64,000 nt of DNA from Niebla homalea (GCA_019925105.1 JAHGAU010000021.1:744001-808000); one strand, 5' to 3'; counted from the stretch's first letter, positions 13,535-25,490 are shown. Notes: generated by a model from the sequence alone, not told the origin. A program made the numbers and translations.

Positions 13535-13730
13535 TAATTTTAAGTACTTAAGACGCGATGGCATCGTTATATTAAGATTAAATAACGCGACTTTATATAC
13601 GGATTTCCTTATCCTCTTTACCGAGAATAACCCTCTCCGAATCGAGGCCTTTAATAACGGAAGAGCAACCTGTTATAAAACTATAACCTTCCTGTCGAAA
13701 TCCAAGAAGAGAGCGCCAAGAGATATCACG
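13535..13730 (+). pseudogene. Short open frame of unknown origin beside the LTR-like island
   Basis: A stop-free plus-strand stretch (contains RRDGIV and LFTENNP) runs from the decayed region into the less mutated island at 13.66 kb. The minus strand of the same DNA also reads without many stops. It could be the 3' end of an element, the edge of a host-gene fragment, or chance in a less mutated patch. I do not recognise it. Confidence 0.2.
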
Positions 13731-13785
13731 TGATCTGGTCACGTGACCTGCAAGACTCACATATAACGCAGGAGGTAAAATAACA
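13671..13785. repeat. Candidate short solo LTR
   Basis: A 115-bp segment with normal CA/TG content begins TGTTATAAAAC and ends GTAAAATAACA, giving imperfect inverted ends with TG...CA termini typical of LTRs. It is followed by AGGTCCCGGATTCAAC, which resembles a complement of a tRNA T arm, so a 5' LTR with primer site is possible. No flanking duplication is visible and no second copy occurs in the window, so the call is tentative. Confidence 0.4.
13725..13748. promoter_or_regulatory. Two perfect CACGTG palindromes
   Basis: ATCACGTGAT (13725-13734) and GGTCACGTGACC (13737-13748) are perfect palindromes 2 bp apart inside the LTR-like island. CACGTG is the core bound by fungal bHLH regulators of the Cbf1/Pho4 type. 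Binding is inference. Confidence 0.45.
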
Positions 13786-14480
13786 AGGTCCCGGATTCAA
13801 CGTTGGACATAATAGTTTTATTTAATCGGATTAGCACGGAATTCTTGGACTTAATTAAATCTTTTAGATAGATTAAATTAATTAATTAATACCTCTTAAA
13901 TTTAATAAATTATAAACCTGGAAGGGCGCTTTCCGGGTTTAATTAAGTATATTTAGGTACCTATATAACTTTAATAATACTTTAATAAGTTTAATACTGG
14001 CCTTATTAGCCTAAGACCTTATTAACCTGGGATATTTCCCAGTTTATACGTTACAATTTTCCTTTTTAAATTAACTTAATAACCTTTAAATTATAGGTTT
14101 AACCTAGCGTATTAATAGTCGATAATATTTATAATATATAACAGTTTTAAATTATATATAAGCTTAATTATAACTACCTTATTATCGTAAATTTAAGGTA
14201 TTTAAATCTTTTTATAATATAGAAATTTTTAAAGTATAAGGATCGCGATTAACGATCTTAATAGAATTATTACCCCGAGGGTAGCCGTATATATACGTAA
14301 TTACTTATACCTCGGTGAAAAAATTTTAATTTCAGCCTTAATTTACCCGCCTTTAAAATTTTTTTTTCAAGGATAAATAATAATTTTTATAGGCTTAATA
14401 CCTTATTTAACGGAAATTATCCGTTACGTATATTGCTATTAATTATTTCTATTATAAACTTACTTCCTTTAATTTAAATT
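13786..14480. other. AT-rich stretch without recognisable gene
   Basis: Nothing assignable. CCGAGG and CCTCGG at about 14275 and 14312 could pair as a weak stem around an AT-rich loop. Confidence 0.35.
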
Positions 14481-14499
14481 TTTAACTATTAAGGGTTTA

Positions 14500-16301
14500 A
14501 AGCGTATATATTATTATTTATCTATATATATAAATTTAAATTAAAATGATTAATTTAACCTATCGTTTTAAGCGTTTACTATTATATAATAATAAAGATT
14601 AACCTTCGTTATCCTTTAAGAAAATAGATTCTTAAGGAAAATCTCATAAGAGACTCCGTATTATTATATTACTATTTAAGCTAAATATTAAGCCCGTTAA
14701 TACCCGGTTAAAGTTTATTTAAAGCTCTATTAAGGGCGGTAATACTAAAAATTCTTCTTCTATATTATTATTAGGGTCCCAAAATGGGTCCGTACGGAGT
14801 TAATTTCCTCCATAATTATCGATAACCGGGGAAGCCGAATAATATAAAAGACTTTATCCTCGCCTTTTCTTAAGGGTATTAAATATCCTATTTCCTATAA
14901 ATAATCTAGAATAATATAAACTACTTAGAATCTTTAAACGCGATTTCCCTTATTACCGTTAATCTCTTAAGAAAAATAGTTCCTCGAAGAATAACGGTAC
15001 CCAGATTTAGTTTATCTTAATTTAAATTAAAGTGATCTTTTTCCTATTTTAGGTTACTCTTTTAGTAAATTTAAGAAAAAAGTCCCCTTAAATATTAATA
15101 TTAAACTCTTTGGTTACGCTATTTATTCTTTTATCCAAAATAACTGAAGAACTCCGGACCAAAGTTTACGGATTATTTACCTATATTCTTAAACTTGATT
15201 GATTGATTGATTGATTTATACTACGGATCTAGCTAGGTTAATTCCGGCGTTCTTTAATACTCGGTTATTTAACCTTATTAATAACCATAAAAACCCGATA
15301 TCTATTATGTTAAGAATAAAAACCGATATTTATCCAGCCTTTACTTTTATTTTAAGGGTTAAAAGTATTTATAATTATTTAAAGAATAAGAGTTTATTTA
15401 TATGCTTTTTTTAAGAAAACCTATAATATTATAACCGAATCTACTTAAAGGTTACCTTTAAACTTATTGCTTTTCCGTTACTTTACGGGTTTATTTAATG
15501 TTAAAATTTTAAAGTTCCGATTATATTATTAAATATCCTTATTAATACGTATACTATTATTATTTTATTTATATAATTCTGCTGATTAATATAGTATCGC
15601 CTTTTATACCGCTCCGGTATTTATAGCCCTTTTAATCCCTTATTAAGTATAGTTTTCCCGCCGTTATTTTTTACCCCGGGTTAATAACGAGGTTTCTTAA
15701 TTAGGTTTTCGATTACCTTATTTATTTCTTTAGTTAAGCTGAATTATAATAATAAACCTGTAATTATTATAAATTTAACGGCCGCCTTAATACCCTTTTT
15801 ATTAATAAATATTTAATAATAATTATTAATCTTTACCCTTTTAATTACCCCCGGTCTAAATTCCTTAAATAGTAGATAGGAGATTAATACGTATATAGCG
15901 TCCTGCTTCCGTTATTTATATTTATAATTAACGTTAGTCCGGCTATTAATATATACGATAAAGAGGAAATAAATTAAGCTATTCTTACTTATCCGGAGTT
16001 GGATTATTAACGCGTTATTACCTTTCCTTATAATCCCGTAACGCCGGAGATACTTATTAATAACCTCGTTGTTATTTAAAGCCGGGTATTATTACCCTTA
16101 AGGGATTAATTCTTTATATTTACGTTAATGCTCTATCTACCTCTTTATAATCCATAAAGTGATCGCCGTTAACTTCACCTTTACGGCCCTCTTCTTCTCT
16201 GCCGTTCTCGCTTTAGGTAAGAGTCCGTACACTCCTGCGTCAGCTTCTTGAACATAAGCTAGGTCAACCTCTTTCTTGGCCCATTCCAGTTTGACTTCCA
16301 T
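14500..16301 (-). pseudogene. Decayed minus-strand gene with a preserved 5' end, unknown family
   Basis: An ATG at 16301-16299 opens a stop-free 54-codon frame (starts MEVKLEWAKKEV, ends before TAG at 16139-16137) in DNA with normal CA/TG content. Below it, minus-strand frames interrupted by TAA/TAG continue to about 14.5 kb and read as a globular protein, including a tract near 14.8-14.75 kb with SASPVIDNYGG and DPFWDP. Mutation density rises abruptly below about 16.13 kb. I recognise no transposase, polymerase or recombinase motif. It could be an accessory gene of a transposon or a duplicated host gene. The plus-strand open frame at 15211-15414 is antisense to it and was left out. Confidence 0.4.
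15197..15216. repeat. (GATT)5 microsatellite
   Basis: Five uninterrupted GATT units. Confidence 0.95.
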
Positions 16302-16339
16302 TCTTAAACTTAAGAGCCTTAAAGGCTTTTAAAGCTGGG

Positions 16340-18523
16340 CGCATAAAGTAAAACGTACTTTAATTCAGGCTTAATATTAAAGTTATACCCAAGCTAATAA
16401 ATAAATTAAGTTTATTAAAAAGGATAAAGAAATTATTACGGATTAAAATTACAAAAAGCGAGAGTGGAAGTAAGGCTATAATTTAATTATAACTATTATT
16501 TAATTTTATCTGGGACCTATTTATATTATTGACTTCAATAACTATAAAAATGCCTATAAACTTTAAAAGGATATAGCTGTTACTTATAAGTTAAAGGGTT
16601 TAAAGTACCTTAATAACCTATATAACTAGTTATCTTTATTGGAGCTTCGTTAATATAAGGACGTTTTTAATTATACGGCTTAATTTAAACTTATTTATAA
16701 TGATATTCTTATAATATCCCCGGTTCTTAAAATAAATATTAATTATTTAATCTTTCTTTTTTATAAAAGTCTAAGGAAAAAGTATAATTAATACTTTACT
16801 TAATATACTTAAATATATAATTTAATTATATAATAAGAAAAAGAAGGTAATATCCTTAATACTAAGAAAACTATTAATATTCCCGCTTATACGTTAAAGT
16901 ACGCTATTAATCGAATACTTTAAATAATACGTAACCCTATATTTAGCCGTAACGACATAGCGTATATCGTTAAGACCTATTTAATAAATTAACTCTTAAG
17001 ATTAAATCCCGGGGCTTAAATTATTATAATTAAGCCGTAAAAAAATATAATAAAAGGATTAAACGGAACTTAAACTTAATGGTTAATAAAATATTATACC
17101 TTTTATTATATTAATTTCTATACCGTTAATACTTATAATTAAAAGAATAATAATAAAAATAATAATAAAAATAAAAATAATAAAGGTAAAAAGCGTTCTT
17201 TAAACGGCGGTAATAATAAAAATAAAAAGAAATCTAATAAATCGGATAATAAATATACTTATAATAGCTCTTTGGAGGTATATATTATTACTTAAGAGGC
17301 GTTCTCGGTTAAGTTAATTATTAAGAGATAAACTTTAAATAACATTTACTCTTAATATTTAACTCAGGATAAAACCGTATTTATTAATTATTATATTATA
17401 GCCGTTAATAAAGCCGTTATTATAAATAAACTCGGAAAATACCTTAAGTTAATAAACTTAAATACTATTGAAATTTATTATAGAATCGGCGATATAAAAA
17501 GGACCCTATGACTTTTTAACGTTTTTTATATTCCGGACGCGTTAATTAACTTAATTTCTTAAGGTTAATTAACTTAGAGTAAATACTCCTTAAAACTTAT
17601 CTTTAAAGATAAATTGCTTAATATTTAAATTAATAATAAACGTATTACCGCTTAAATATAATTAAATAACCTTTTTTATTTTACCCTTTAAAGGTTTATT
17701 AAGGCGTTTATTACCATTTTTATTAACCTTAACGTACCGAAAAAAAAAAAGGATTAATTTATTCGGATAGAAGTTAAAAACGTAAAAGTTAAATCTACCG
17801 TATCCGACTTAAACGATTCCTTATGGTATAAGCGGATGGGTTATTTAAGTAAAAATAATATTAAACGTCTTATTGGTATATCGCAGGGTATAAACCTAAA
17901 TAAATTACTCTTAAAAGAAGACCCCTACTTATACCATACGGTCTATAAAATGAAAAATAAACCCTATAAGTGCCTTATCCGTTTAGGACGCTTTTATATG
18001 GATTTTATTTATACCGATATTATAAGACTTATTAATTATAAAGGGATAAAAATATATATAATTACCTATTTTAACGACTATATTAAATATTCTACGGTTA
18101 AAATTACCGATATTAAGGAGGATATTTATAAACCTCTTAAATGATTCCGGAAAATATATAAATATTTTAAGTTTCGTATTTATTATATTTAGTTAAATAA
18201 TAAATTAAATATTAATACTTTCGCTTAATAACGTATTAATTTAAATATCGCGTAAAAGCTTATTACTTATAAAACCCCTTAATAAAATAGCATTTTAAAA
18301 GATTCGGTTAAACCTTAATAATAATAGTAAGAATTATACTCTTAAATATAAACCTAAAGTTTAAGGATTATTAAATGTAAATCATCCGGGCTGCTATTTA
18401 CCTACGTAACCGGTTATCTATTACCGATTAAAGTAAAATATTTTATAAATTACTTACCGGAACGAAGCTTCGCTTATATAATATTCGAAAACTTAGGACT
18501 AAAGGATACTATATATACCATAA
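16340..18523 (+). pseudogene. Copia element C, gag-protease-integrase part (RIP-killed)
   Basis: Encodes the 5' half of a Ty1/copia-type polyprotein. Gag helices read at about 16.45-16.85 kb, followed by an Asn/Lys-rich linker (17.12-17.27 kb). A protease-to-integrase stretch follows with IPDALINLIS (about 17.53 kb), a copia hallmark. The stop-free stretch 17836-18144 carries the pre-integrase GYLSKNNIKRL and the integrase FIYTDII (first catalytic Asp at 18016-18018). Further integrase continues to a GTKLRLYNIR-type motif near 18.46 kb. Many Gln codons are TAA/TAG. The frame stops at 18523, where element A is inserted, and resumes at 54437. No 5' LTR of C is evident; the 5' boundary is approximate. 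Confidence 0.75.
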
Positions 18524-18685
18524 TGTTGAATGTGCAGGATCGCCACTTGGGAGATTACGTAACGCGGATCAGATTAAATAAGGCGGACGTATTAAACCTA
18601 AGTAAGATAACGGTATATAGCCTTATATATAGTTTCACTTTATATATAATAATAATTAAGTAACTTATATTTTTTAATTTTAATA
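18524..18685 (+). repeat. Element A 5' LTR
   Basis: 162 bp, starts TGTTGAATGTGCAGG. Its last bases TTTTAATA correspond to CTTCAACA in the 3' LTR after RIP. The 5' half is little mutated (CGCCACTTGGGAG), while the 3' half is strongly mutated. Homologous to 41075-41168 plus 54369-54436 and, reversed, to 60374-60532. Confidence 0.85.
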
Positions 18686-18700
18686 AATTATAAGCCCGGA
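18686..18700 (+). promoter_or_regulatory. Primer-binding site, half-tRNA(iMet) type
   Basis: AATTATAAGCCCGG directly follows the LTR. Together with GGTTATAAGCCCGGC at 41321, it matches the complement of the initiator-tRNA anticodon region (GGTTATGAGCCC), with a RIP-type G to A change. Drosophila copia primes from a half-length initiator tRNA in this way. Confidence 0.65.
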
Positions 18701-20125
18701 CTACGCGTCTAAATGCTTAAATAACGTTTTCTTAATATTTAATTTAACTTATAAACGGTAATAAACTTATAATATAAAATATACCCGTAAATTACACCTA
18801 TATATAGATTATATTATTAAAAATCGATTTAATTAAGCGTATAATATTACGGTTATAAATAGAGAAACCTATTTAATTACTTATATTCCTAAATTAAAAG
18901 GGGAGGACGTTTTATTAACGAAAATATATAAACCGTTATTTCTTAACCCTATTAAAGGCCATAAATGCCTATACGCCGGAGAATTAAGCCGGCGTTAAGT
19001 TAACGGAATTAAAACGTAAAACCTTTAAGGTTAGTTTATATACGTAAAGCCTTGACCGGGGTTTAAATAGGAAATTTAAGACGTTCAATAAATATTAAAT
19101 ATATTATAGAACTTTATTAAGTCTAGAGCCTTAAAGATTATATTAAAATTAAGTTTTTTCAAGATTAATTAAAAATAAATTACTCGGATTTAAGTATATT
19201 ATAATTCAAAATTATTTATTTTAACTTAATTTTAAAAAGTAAATACGGGACGGAATAAATAATTAATATTTTAAAGTAAAAATTAATCCTTAGAAAAGGG
19301 GGGGTTAAGAATTAATTACTGAATTCTTTAATAAATAATTAGACTTAAAATAAACTTACTTATTACGGATCGTAAAGATTAAAGCCTTTAAGCTAAAGTA
19401 AAATAATTAAGACGAATTTAAATTATAAAGATTAAGAGCTTTTAAGTAAAAAAAAGTAGTAATTTTAAGGGTATATATATAACGTTATAATACGTTATAA
19501 AGTTCCGTTCTAAACTTAATTAAAATAGAGAATACTTTAATTAATAAAGTTTTATATTGCTTATTACCTTAAAGTATATAATAATCCCGTATAAAATATA
19601 ATATTTAAACCTTATTATTTATTAATATCGTTATATATAAAGTACCCTTTTTCCCTTTATACTTAAAGATTTAAGGAAGAAAAATCGTCTTAATCTAATT
19701 AATAAAAACCAAGTTAAAAATAAGGATTACTTATTACTATAAACGCCGAAGTTATATAATAACTTTAATTTAAAAGCGTTTAAAGAATTTTTAATTAACT
19801 TATTAAATATTATTATCTTCGGGCTGGATATAAACGCTAAAAATTGGATATTATTATTTAACGTAAACTACCTTTTACCCTTAAATAATAAGTCTTTAAT
19901 ATATTAAATGTCGTTAAACTTAAACTTAAATACTATTAATAATTATAATATAATTAATATTTTATTAATATTGTCTTCCGTATACCTTATTAACGATAAC
20001 GATTAAGAAAGACTTTATTATAAGAGGGTTTTTTTAAGCTTAATCTTTTTATTAATAAATTAATAATAGTAAATATTATAAAGTTAATAAATAAAGGATT
20101 AAATAACGATTACCTTAAGGGGTTC
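18701..20125 (+). pseudogene. Element A leader and gag 5' part
   Basis: Heavily mutated. From about 19.3 kb a plus-strand frame with only TAA/TAG stops can be followed (contains KVPFQ-like and RAGYKR tracts) up to NNDYLKG, where the DNA element begins at 20126. Position between primer site and pol argues for gag. No zinc knuckle is visible, so the assignment rests on layout. The first roughly 0.6 kb is probably untranslated leader. Confidence 0.5.
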
Positions 20126-20230
20126 CCCTAAACTTTCAAGATCGTCTTGGGACGGTTTTGTGACCGTTTTATATTCAAGACCGTCTTAAGACCGTCTTAA
20201 GACGGTCTTAGGTTTAAGATCGTCTTAGGT
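20126..20230. repeat. Left terminal and subterminal palindromic repeats
   Basis: CAAGATCGTCTT (20137-20148), a run AAGACCGTCTTAAGACC followed by GTCTTAAGACGGTCTT (about 20177-20210), and AAGATCGTCTT (20216-20226). The 11-mers are near-palindromic and able to form hairpins. The block is much less AT-rich than its surroundings. Confidence 0.8.
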
Positions 20231-20350
20231 TTTCGGGAGGTTTTAATTATTAAGCTTATTATTCCAGTTAATATGGTTTAAGTAGTGGGGTAATTTCTTA
20301 TTTAAATAAGTAATTCTTAGTATAAGTCCTTAAAAAAAGATTATTTATAT

Positions 20351-20455
20351 TTACTATTAAGACTACCTATATTCACTATTAAGACTACGTTATATCTACT
20401 ATTAAGACTGTAATATTAAGATTATATTATTAAGACTATATTATTAAGACTATTT
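20351..20455 (+). repeat. ACTATTAAGACTAC-type tandem array
   Basis: About six copies of a degenerate unit containing TATTAAGACTA, spaced 13-24 bp, just inside the left end of the DNA element. Confidence 0.75.
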
Positions 20456-22300
20456 TATATTTATTACTTATGCGGGATCTATTATTTATACGGGATTTAT
20501 TATTTATATACGATCCGTTATAATTTAATAACCCCTTAACGATCGATCAGATTCGGCCTATATATAATAAGGCCGTTTTTAAACGGTATAAAGATATTAT
20601 AGAGCTATTTACGCTTTATTAATTAAGGATTAATTAAGACGGCCGGACGTTCTATAGGTATTACGGGGCCCTAATTAAAAGCTATATTTATAGCTTCTTA
20701 AAAGGAGGTCGGTAAATTATAAGCGTTGATGTCCGCTTAAGTTAAAATTTAAGGTAATGGTATCCTCTTAAAATTTAAGGTAATAATATTCTTTTTAAAT
20801 TAAAGGAAAAAATACTTTTAATAAAAAAAGATTTACTTATAGATTAATTTCCGACGACGGAAAGGGTTTCCAAATAAAGTTAAAGAATATCCTTTATTTT
20901 ATTTATATTTTATGTTTATATAAAAAGACCTTAATAAAGCCAGTCTTTAAAAAAATAAAAACGTAATATTATTTACTTAGATTAAGCGGAGTTAATTGTG
21001 TTATTTTAAGATAAGCGGAACGTTTAAAATAATAAGGTTATAAAGTAAGTCCTTTTTATATCTTAAGGGACCCAGACTTAAAGGGCATTAATATATATTT
21101 CCTTTAGACTTTATGCTTCCTTTCTTATGGGTAGCTAGCTGGTTAAAGTGGCCCTTATATATATACTTTTTATATAATAATACCTTATAGCTTTAAATGT
21201 TTATTATAAATTTAAATAAATTGATTTTTAAGGGATATTTAATATAAATATCGTTATCTTTAAATACTTTAATTTTATTTATACCCTTAATAAAAGAAAA
21301 TTTACCTATAAATTAATCTTTAACGATTACGATCTTTTTTAGCTCTTTTATATTATAATCGTAATTTCCTATTAAGGTTTACTATTTTAAATCCGTATTT
21401 ATTATGATTAATTAAGTATATCCTTATTATCCGGATTAATTAATTCGAAAAACGTAATTTTTATTTATATAAACTCCTTTAACGTTTATAATATGCTTTA
21501 ATATTAAATTAACCTTATTAACGTAAAAAGCCCGTAAATTATAAGAATCATCTAAATTAAACAAGGCTACGGCCTTAAAGGCTAAGTCTTTATTAATAAT
21601 TATAACATTTATATAATCTGTTTTCTTAATTAACTTACGCTTTATAATTCCTCGGAAACAAGCTATAACTATAAGTACCTTAATGGAACTCTTCTATAAA
21701 GCTATAAAGGTAAAAAAGTAAAACTGTCCGATAACTCCTTGAGAATAAGCTATAGCTATAAGTATATTAACGGAGCTCTTCGGAATAACGCCGTAAAAAA
21801 ATAAAGGATTATTTAAAATACTATAGACTTAAATAATGCTATAAATAAATCAATAATCCAGCTTATATTAAGCCTTAAAACCTAAGTTTATAAGATATAA
21901 GGACTGAATATATTTGTTAATAATTACGGCGCTAGAAGGTAGTAGAATATAAACGTACTCTTATAACTATAAAATATCTTTATTTCCTTATAAGCAGTTA
22001 TAAGCTTTGGATAAAGCTTTATTATCCGTATAACCGGAGATAGAGGAAAAGGAGAAAATAAAGGAAATAGAGATAAAAAAGGTGTAAAATTTTGATTTTG
22101 GTGGTAACTTTAATGGCTGCTAATATAGTTTTCGGTGTCGGCTTTATAAACTACGGGTATTAAAGTTAATAGGTTAAGTCTTAATAATAATACCAGTAAC
22201 GGCCCTATAATTTTAGTAATTAACGATTTTTTATAACCGATAAAATTATAAGGCTATACCGTATTATAGCGTGATAACGTAGGATATATAATTAGTATAA
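20456..22300. other. Decayed interior of the DNA element
   Basis: No assignable gene. Two direct repeats are visible: TTAAAATTTAAGGTAAT at about 20742 and 20769, and a ~35-bp segment AAGCTATAACTATAAGTA... at about 21660 and 21747. A less mutated patch lies near 22.08-22.14 kb. Confidence 0.45.
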
Positions 22301-22315
22301 CGGTAATAACTTAAT

Positions 22316-23000
22316 TATAAAGATATTACGATAAATATTACGACAGATATTACGATAAATATTACGATAGATATTGCAATAGATTTTGCGATAGATTTTA
22401 CGATAAATTTTATAATAGATTTTGCGATAGATTTTACGATAAATATTATAACAGATATGATTTTAGGGGTAGCTTTAAAGGTTATTCCCGGGATAAACTT
22501 AAAGGGTAGCTCCGGGGGTAAAATGTTAAATCGAATTATACGGCTTAATTTTACTATTACGACGGCAATAATTAATAACAATAACGGTATTTATAAATCT
22601 TATAAAGGCAATAATATAGCAATAATATTATTTAATAATCTTATTAAAGCAATAACGGTAAGGACGGTAATTATAAATATTACGATAAATATTACGATAA
22701 ATAAGCACCCAGGGGGGGGTTCCGGGGGAGGCTTTTAAGTGGATCTCGGGTTAAATTCGGGGGGGTAAAATTAAGGCGCGGGCTATTATTATAAAAGTAA
22801 TAATTAATAGTAATAATGGTATTTATAGATTTCATAGAGATAACGGCAATAATATTATAATATATTTATTAATCTTATATACGCAATATTAATAAAGACC
22901 TTAAATATTATAATAAATATTACAATATATATTGCGATAAATATTACGATAAATATTACGATTCGGGGGCGGTTCCAGGGATAACTTTAAAAGTAGCTTA
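22316..23000. repeat. GATAAATATTAC minisatellite and ~230-bp higher-order repeat
   Basis: 22316-22450 is a tandem array of 12-15 bp units such as GATAAATATTAC, with GATAGATTTTGC variants. Shorter arrays recur at 22676-22705 and 22915-22965. Between them a block with GGTATTTATAAATCTTATAAAGGCAATAA-type sequence recurs at about 22585 and 22815, implying a larger repeat of about 230 bp. The 22457-22738 and 22315-22581 open frames are products of this repeat (Ile/Lys low complexity) and not genes. Confidence 0.7.
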
Positions 23001-24140
23001 TCTTAAAATTAAGGGGTACCTATTTTTAAAGGTGCCTCATTTATATCTTACGGGTACTTTATAAAAATTATACGTATTAATTATATTTAAGGTTAATATA
23101 ATAGATTATTATTTAAAGATATTAATTGCTTATTAACTACGCCTTTTTATAATATAATTATAAAGCTAATAATAATCCTTTAATCCTTATAATTAGGATA
23201 ACGCGTTCTATTATCTTCGTATATATATAAGATACCTAAGGTACCTTAATAATTAAATATACTCCGTAGACTTCTTATTAAGTAATATAAATATATAATT
23301 ATAGCAATAGTCTTATCTTAAAGAGTAAAAAGGTAAAAAGATTAAAGCTTAATTATTAATATAATTATATTAATAATTAAGATGTACCATAAAATCAATT
23401 ATATAAATACTACCGGTATTATTCTCGGCTGCTTTAATAATATAACTCGGATCTATAAGTAGGATTTAAGTATTTAAATAAGTTTCGGGTTAAAGGGTTT
23501 AAAAGATTATAAAAGAAACGTAATTATAACATCGATAAATATAATTATAAATAGAAAAAAAGAATTAATAAAAATGGATATAATCGTTATTTACCCTTAG
23601 GATAAATAATTACCTTTAAGATTATATTAATTAACGATTAAACTCATAGAATATCGCGGGTATAATTAATATAATAAAGACTTATAAAATTAATATTATT
23701 ACCGTAATAAAATTATTTTAAAGGAATTAGGACGTTTTAAGATAAATAAACAGAAAGTACTACGTAATACGATATTAGTAAAATATAAAGTATCTTTTAA
23801 AAAATTGTTTAAAATGCTTACCGATTAATTCTTATAATTACTATTTAGGTATTAATTAAGTAAGCTTAAAGATATATTTAAATAAATCCTTATAGAGATA
23901 CGTTTAACTTATAATTTCGCGTATTTATTTATTATTAATTAACGCTTAATCTATATAGTATTACGGAAAAGAATTATATGAACTTTTTAATTAAAGATTA
24001 ATCCAAAAAATAATTAAGTAAAAAGGTAAATTTTTCTACTTTATATTAAAATAGTAACTTTATAAGGTATTATAAAAGCATAAATGTTATCTTAATATTA
24101 ACTTTTATATTATAGCTTATAAGCGAATCTTCTATATTAT
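23001..24140. other. Decayed interior of the DNA element
   Basis: AT-rich, no motif or boundary recognised. Confidence 0.35.
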
Positions 24141-24149
24141 AGTTAATAA

Positions 24150-25490
24150 ACATTTATTATCTCGGTCGTAATTAATCGTAATAAATATATCGTATATATC
24201 GTATTAAATATATTAAATATATTAAATATAAATTTAATCTTTAAGGCGATTAATACCCTTATATTCCCTATATTACTTATGCTTTATACGGCGTTATTTA
24301 AGTATTAAGTATTTTATTTAAATATTAAGTTAAAAAAGGCTTTAATAAATATAATATTAATAATAATATAATAATCCTATTCTTAATAATATTAAGATCT
24401 GCCGGTTTAAACTTTACATTAAGCTATACGTACTCTATATCGTTATTTAAAAATATATTTTAATTTTTAATAAAAGCTTCTTCTTATAAATTAATGTTTT
24501 TATGAAATTAATTAATAAAAGATAATTATACCTTTACGTTATAAATATTTACGGAATTTAAATATTAAGGTACTCGTTATTTCTTATATTATTATAAAGT
24601 ACCTAGTTAACCTTTTTAAAATCCTTATTTAGTTTAATTTTAACCGTTAAAGTATAATATACTTCTATAAAGATATTAATTTTAAACTTATATTAATTAT
24701 AAACTTTCTTTTACGTCGAAAGAAATAAAATAACTTATCGTTTTTTTAATATATTTAATTAATAGAAATAATTTTAAACGTAAAGTCGAATACGGCCTTA
24801 AATACGGAAATAAAAAAATACTTAAAGAATAATATAGTTAAGTCTTTAAAACTGCTATATTTTTTAATAATACCGTTTACGTTATTCTTAAGGATTTCTT
24901 TAATATATAGCTAAAAGCGCTATTAATACCGAGATATATAATATTATTTAATATATATTAATATCTTTAACTTTATACTTATTTTTTAATTACCTATATT
25001 GGATATTATATATTATTTTATTAATTTAATAACCGGGGATATTAATAAATATCTTTTTCCGAATATTAAAGTTAAAAGCTATTTATATTTAAGATAATAA
25101 TATCTTAAATAAAATATACGACTTTAATTAAGTAAATTTTTTAATTATAAACGTTTATTTTCGTTTAAATTATCCTTTCCGAATACCTTTATTAACCGCC
25201 GTACCTTTTTTTACTTTTTTTCTATTTTTTACGTATAAGTTTATCCTTATTTTAAATCTCAGCAAAAATATTATTATTATATTAAAGTAATTCTAAATTA
25301 TCTTCTTTAATACTAGGCGAGCTTAAGGGCTAATAGGCTTACGCATCGTTTTTAATACTTAAATCCGAATTAAGCTCTTTAATTAATTGTTTAAGTAACC
25401 GCTAAGTTGGCTGTTAGGTTAACTACTAGGTTAATTACTGGGTTGGTTACTAAGTTAATTATTCCGTTAAACTTATAGTTATTAACGAGT
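24150..25490 (-). pseudogene. Decayed minus-strand gene with Gln-Pro-Ser-Asn repeat
   Basis: Read right to left, a frame with only Gln/Trp-type stops spans the interval. Near its N-terminal end (25463-25402) it encodes a low-complexity run of QPSN-like units. Further on are a Lys-rich segment (about 25.25-25.2 kb) and a globular part with RLYYS and FPYLRPYSTLRLKLF-type tracts near 24.85-24.75 kb. I recognise no family. As the only other long frame in the DNA element it could be its second protein (many CACTA elements carry one), but that is inference from position. Confidence 0.35.
25402..25463. repeat. Degenerate 12-bp tandem repeat (TTGGTTACTGGG type)
   Basis: About five units of GTTGGTTACTGGGTTAATTA-like sequence. 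They are codon-multiple spaced, encode QPSN-like units on the minus strand and are probably a coding repeat. Confidence 0.6.

Noticed and set aside
15211..15414. 67-codon plus-strand frame
   Set aside because: Antisense to a better-supported minus-strand frame with Gln-type stops.
14500..16301. Starship captain (DUF3435) tyrosine recombinase
   Set aside because: Considered because of position and an unmutated N-terminus, but no conserved recombinase motif could be read.
22316..22450. CRISPR array
   Set aside because: Units are 12-15 bp and contiguous, without spacers.
22315..22738. Overlapping 88- and 93-codon frames on opposite strands
   Set aside because: Both are readings of the minisatellite, with no domain and no start context.
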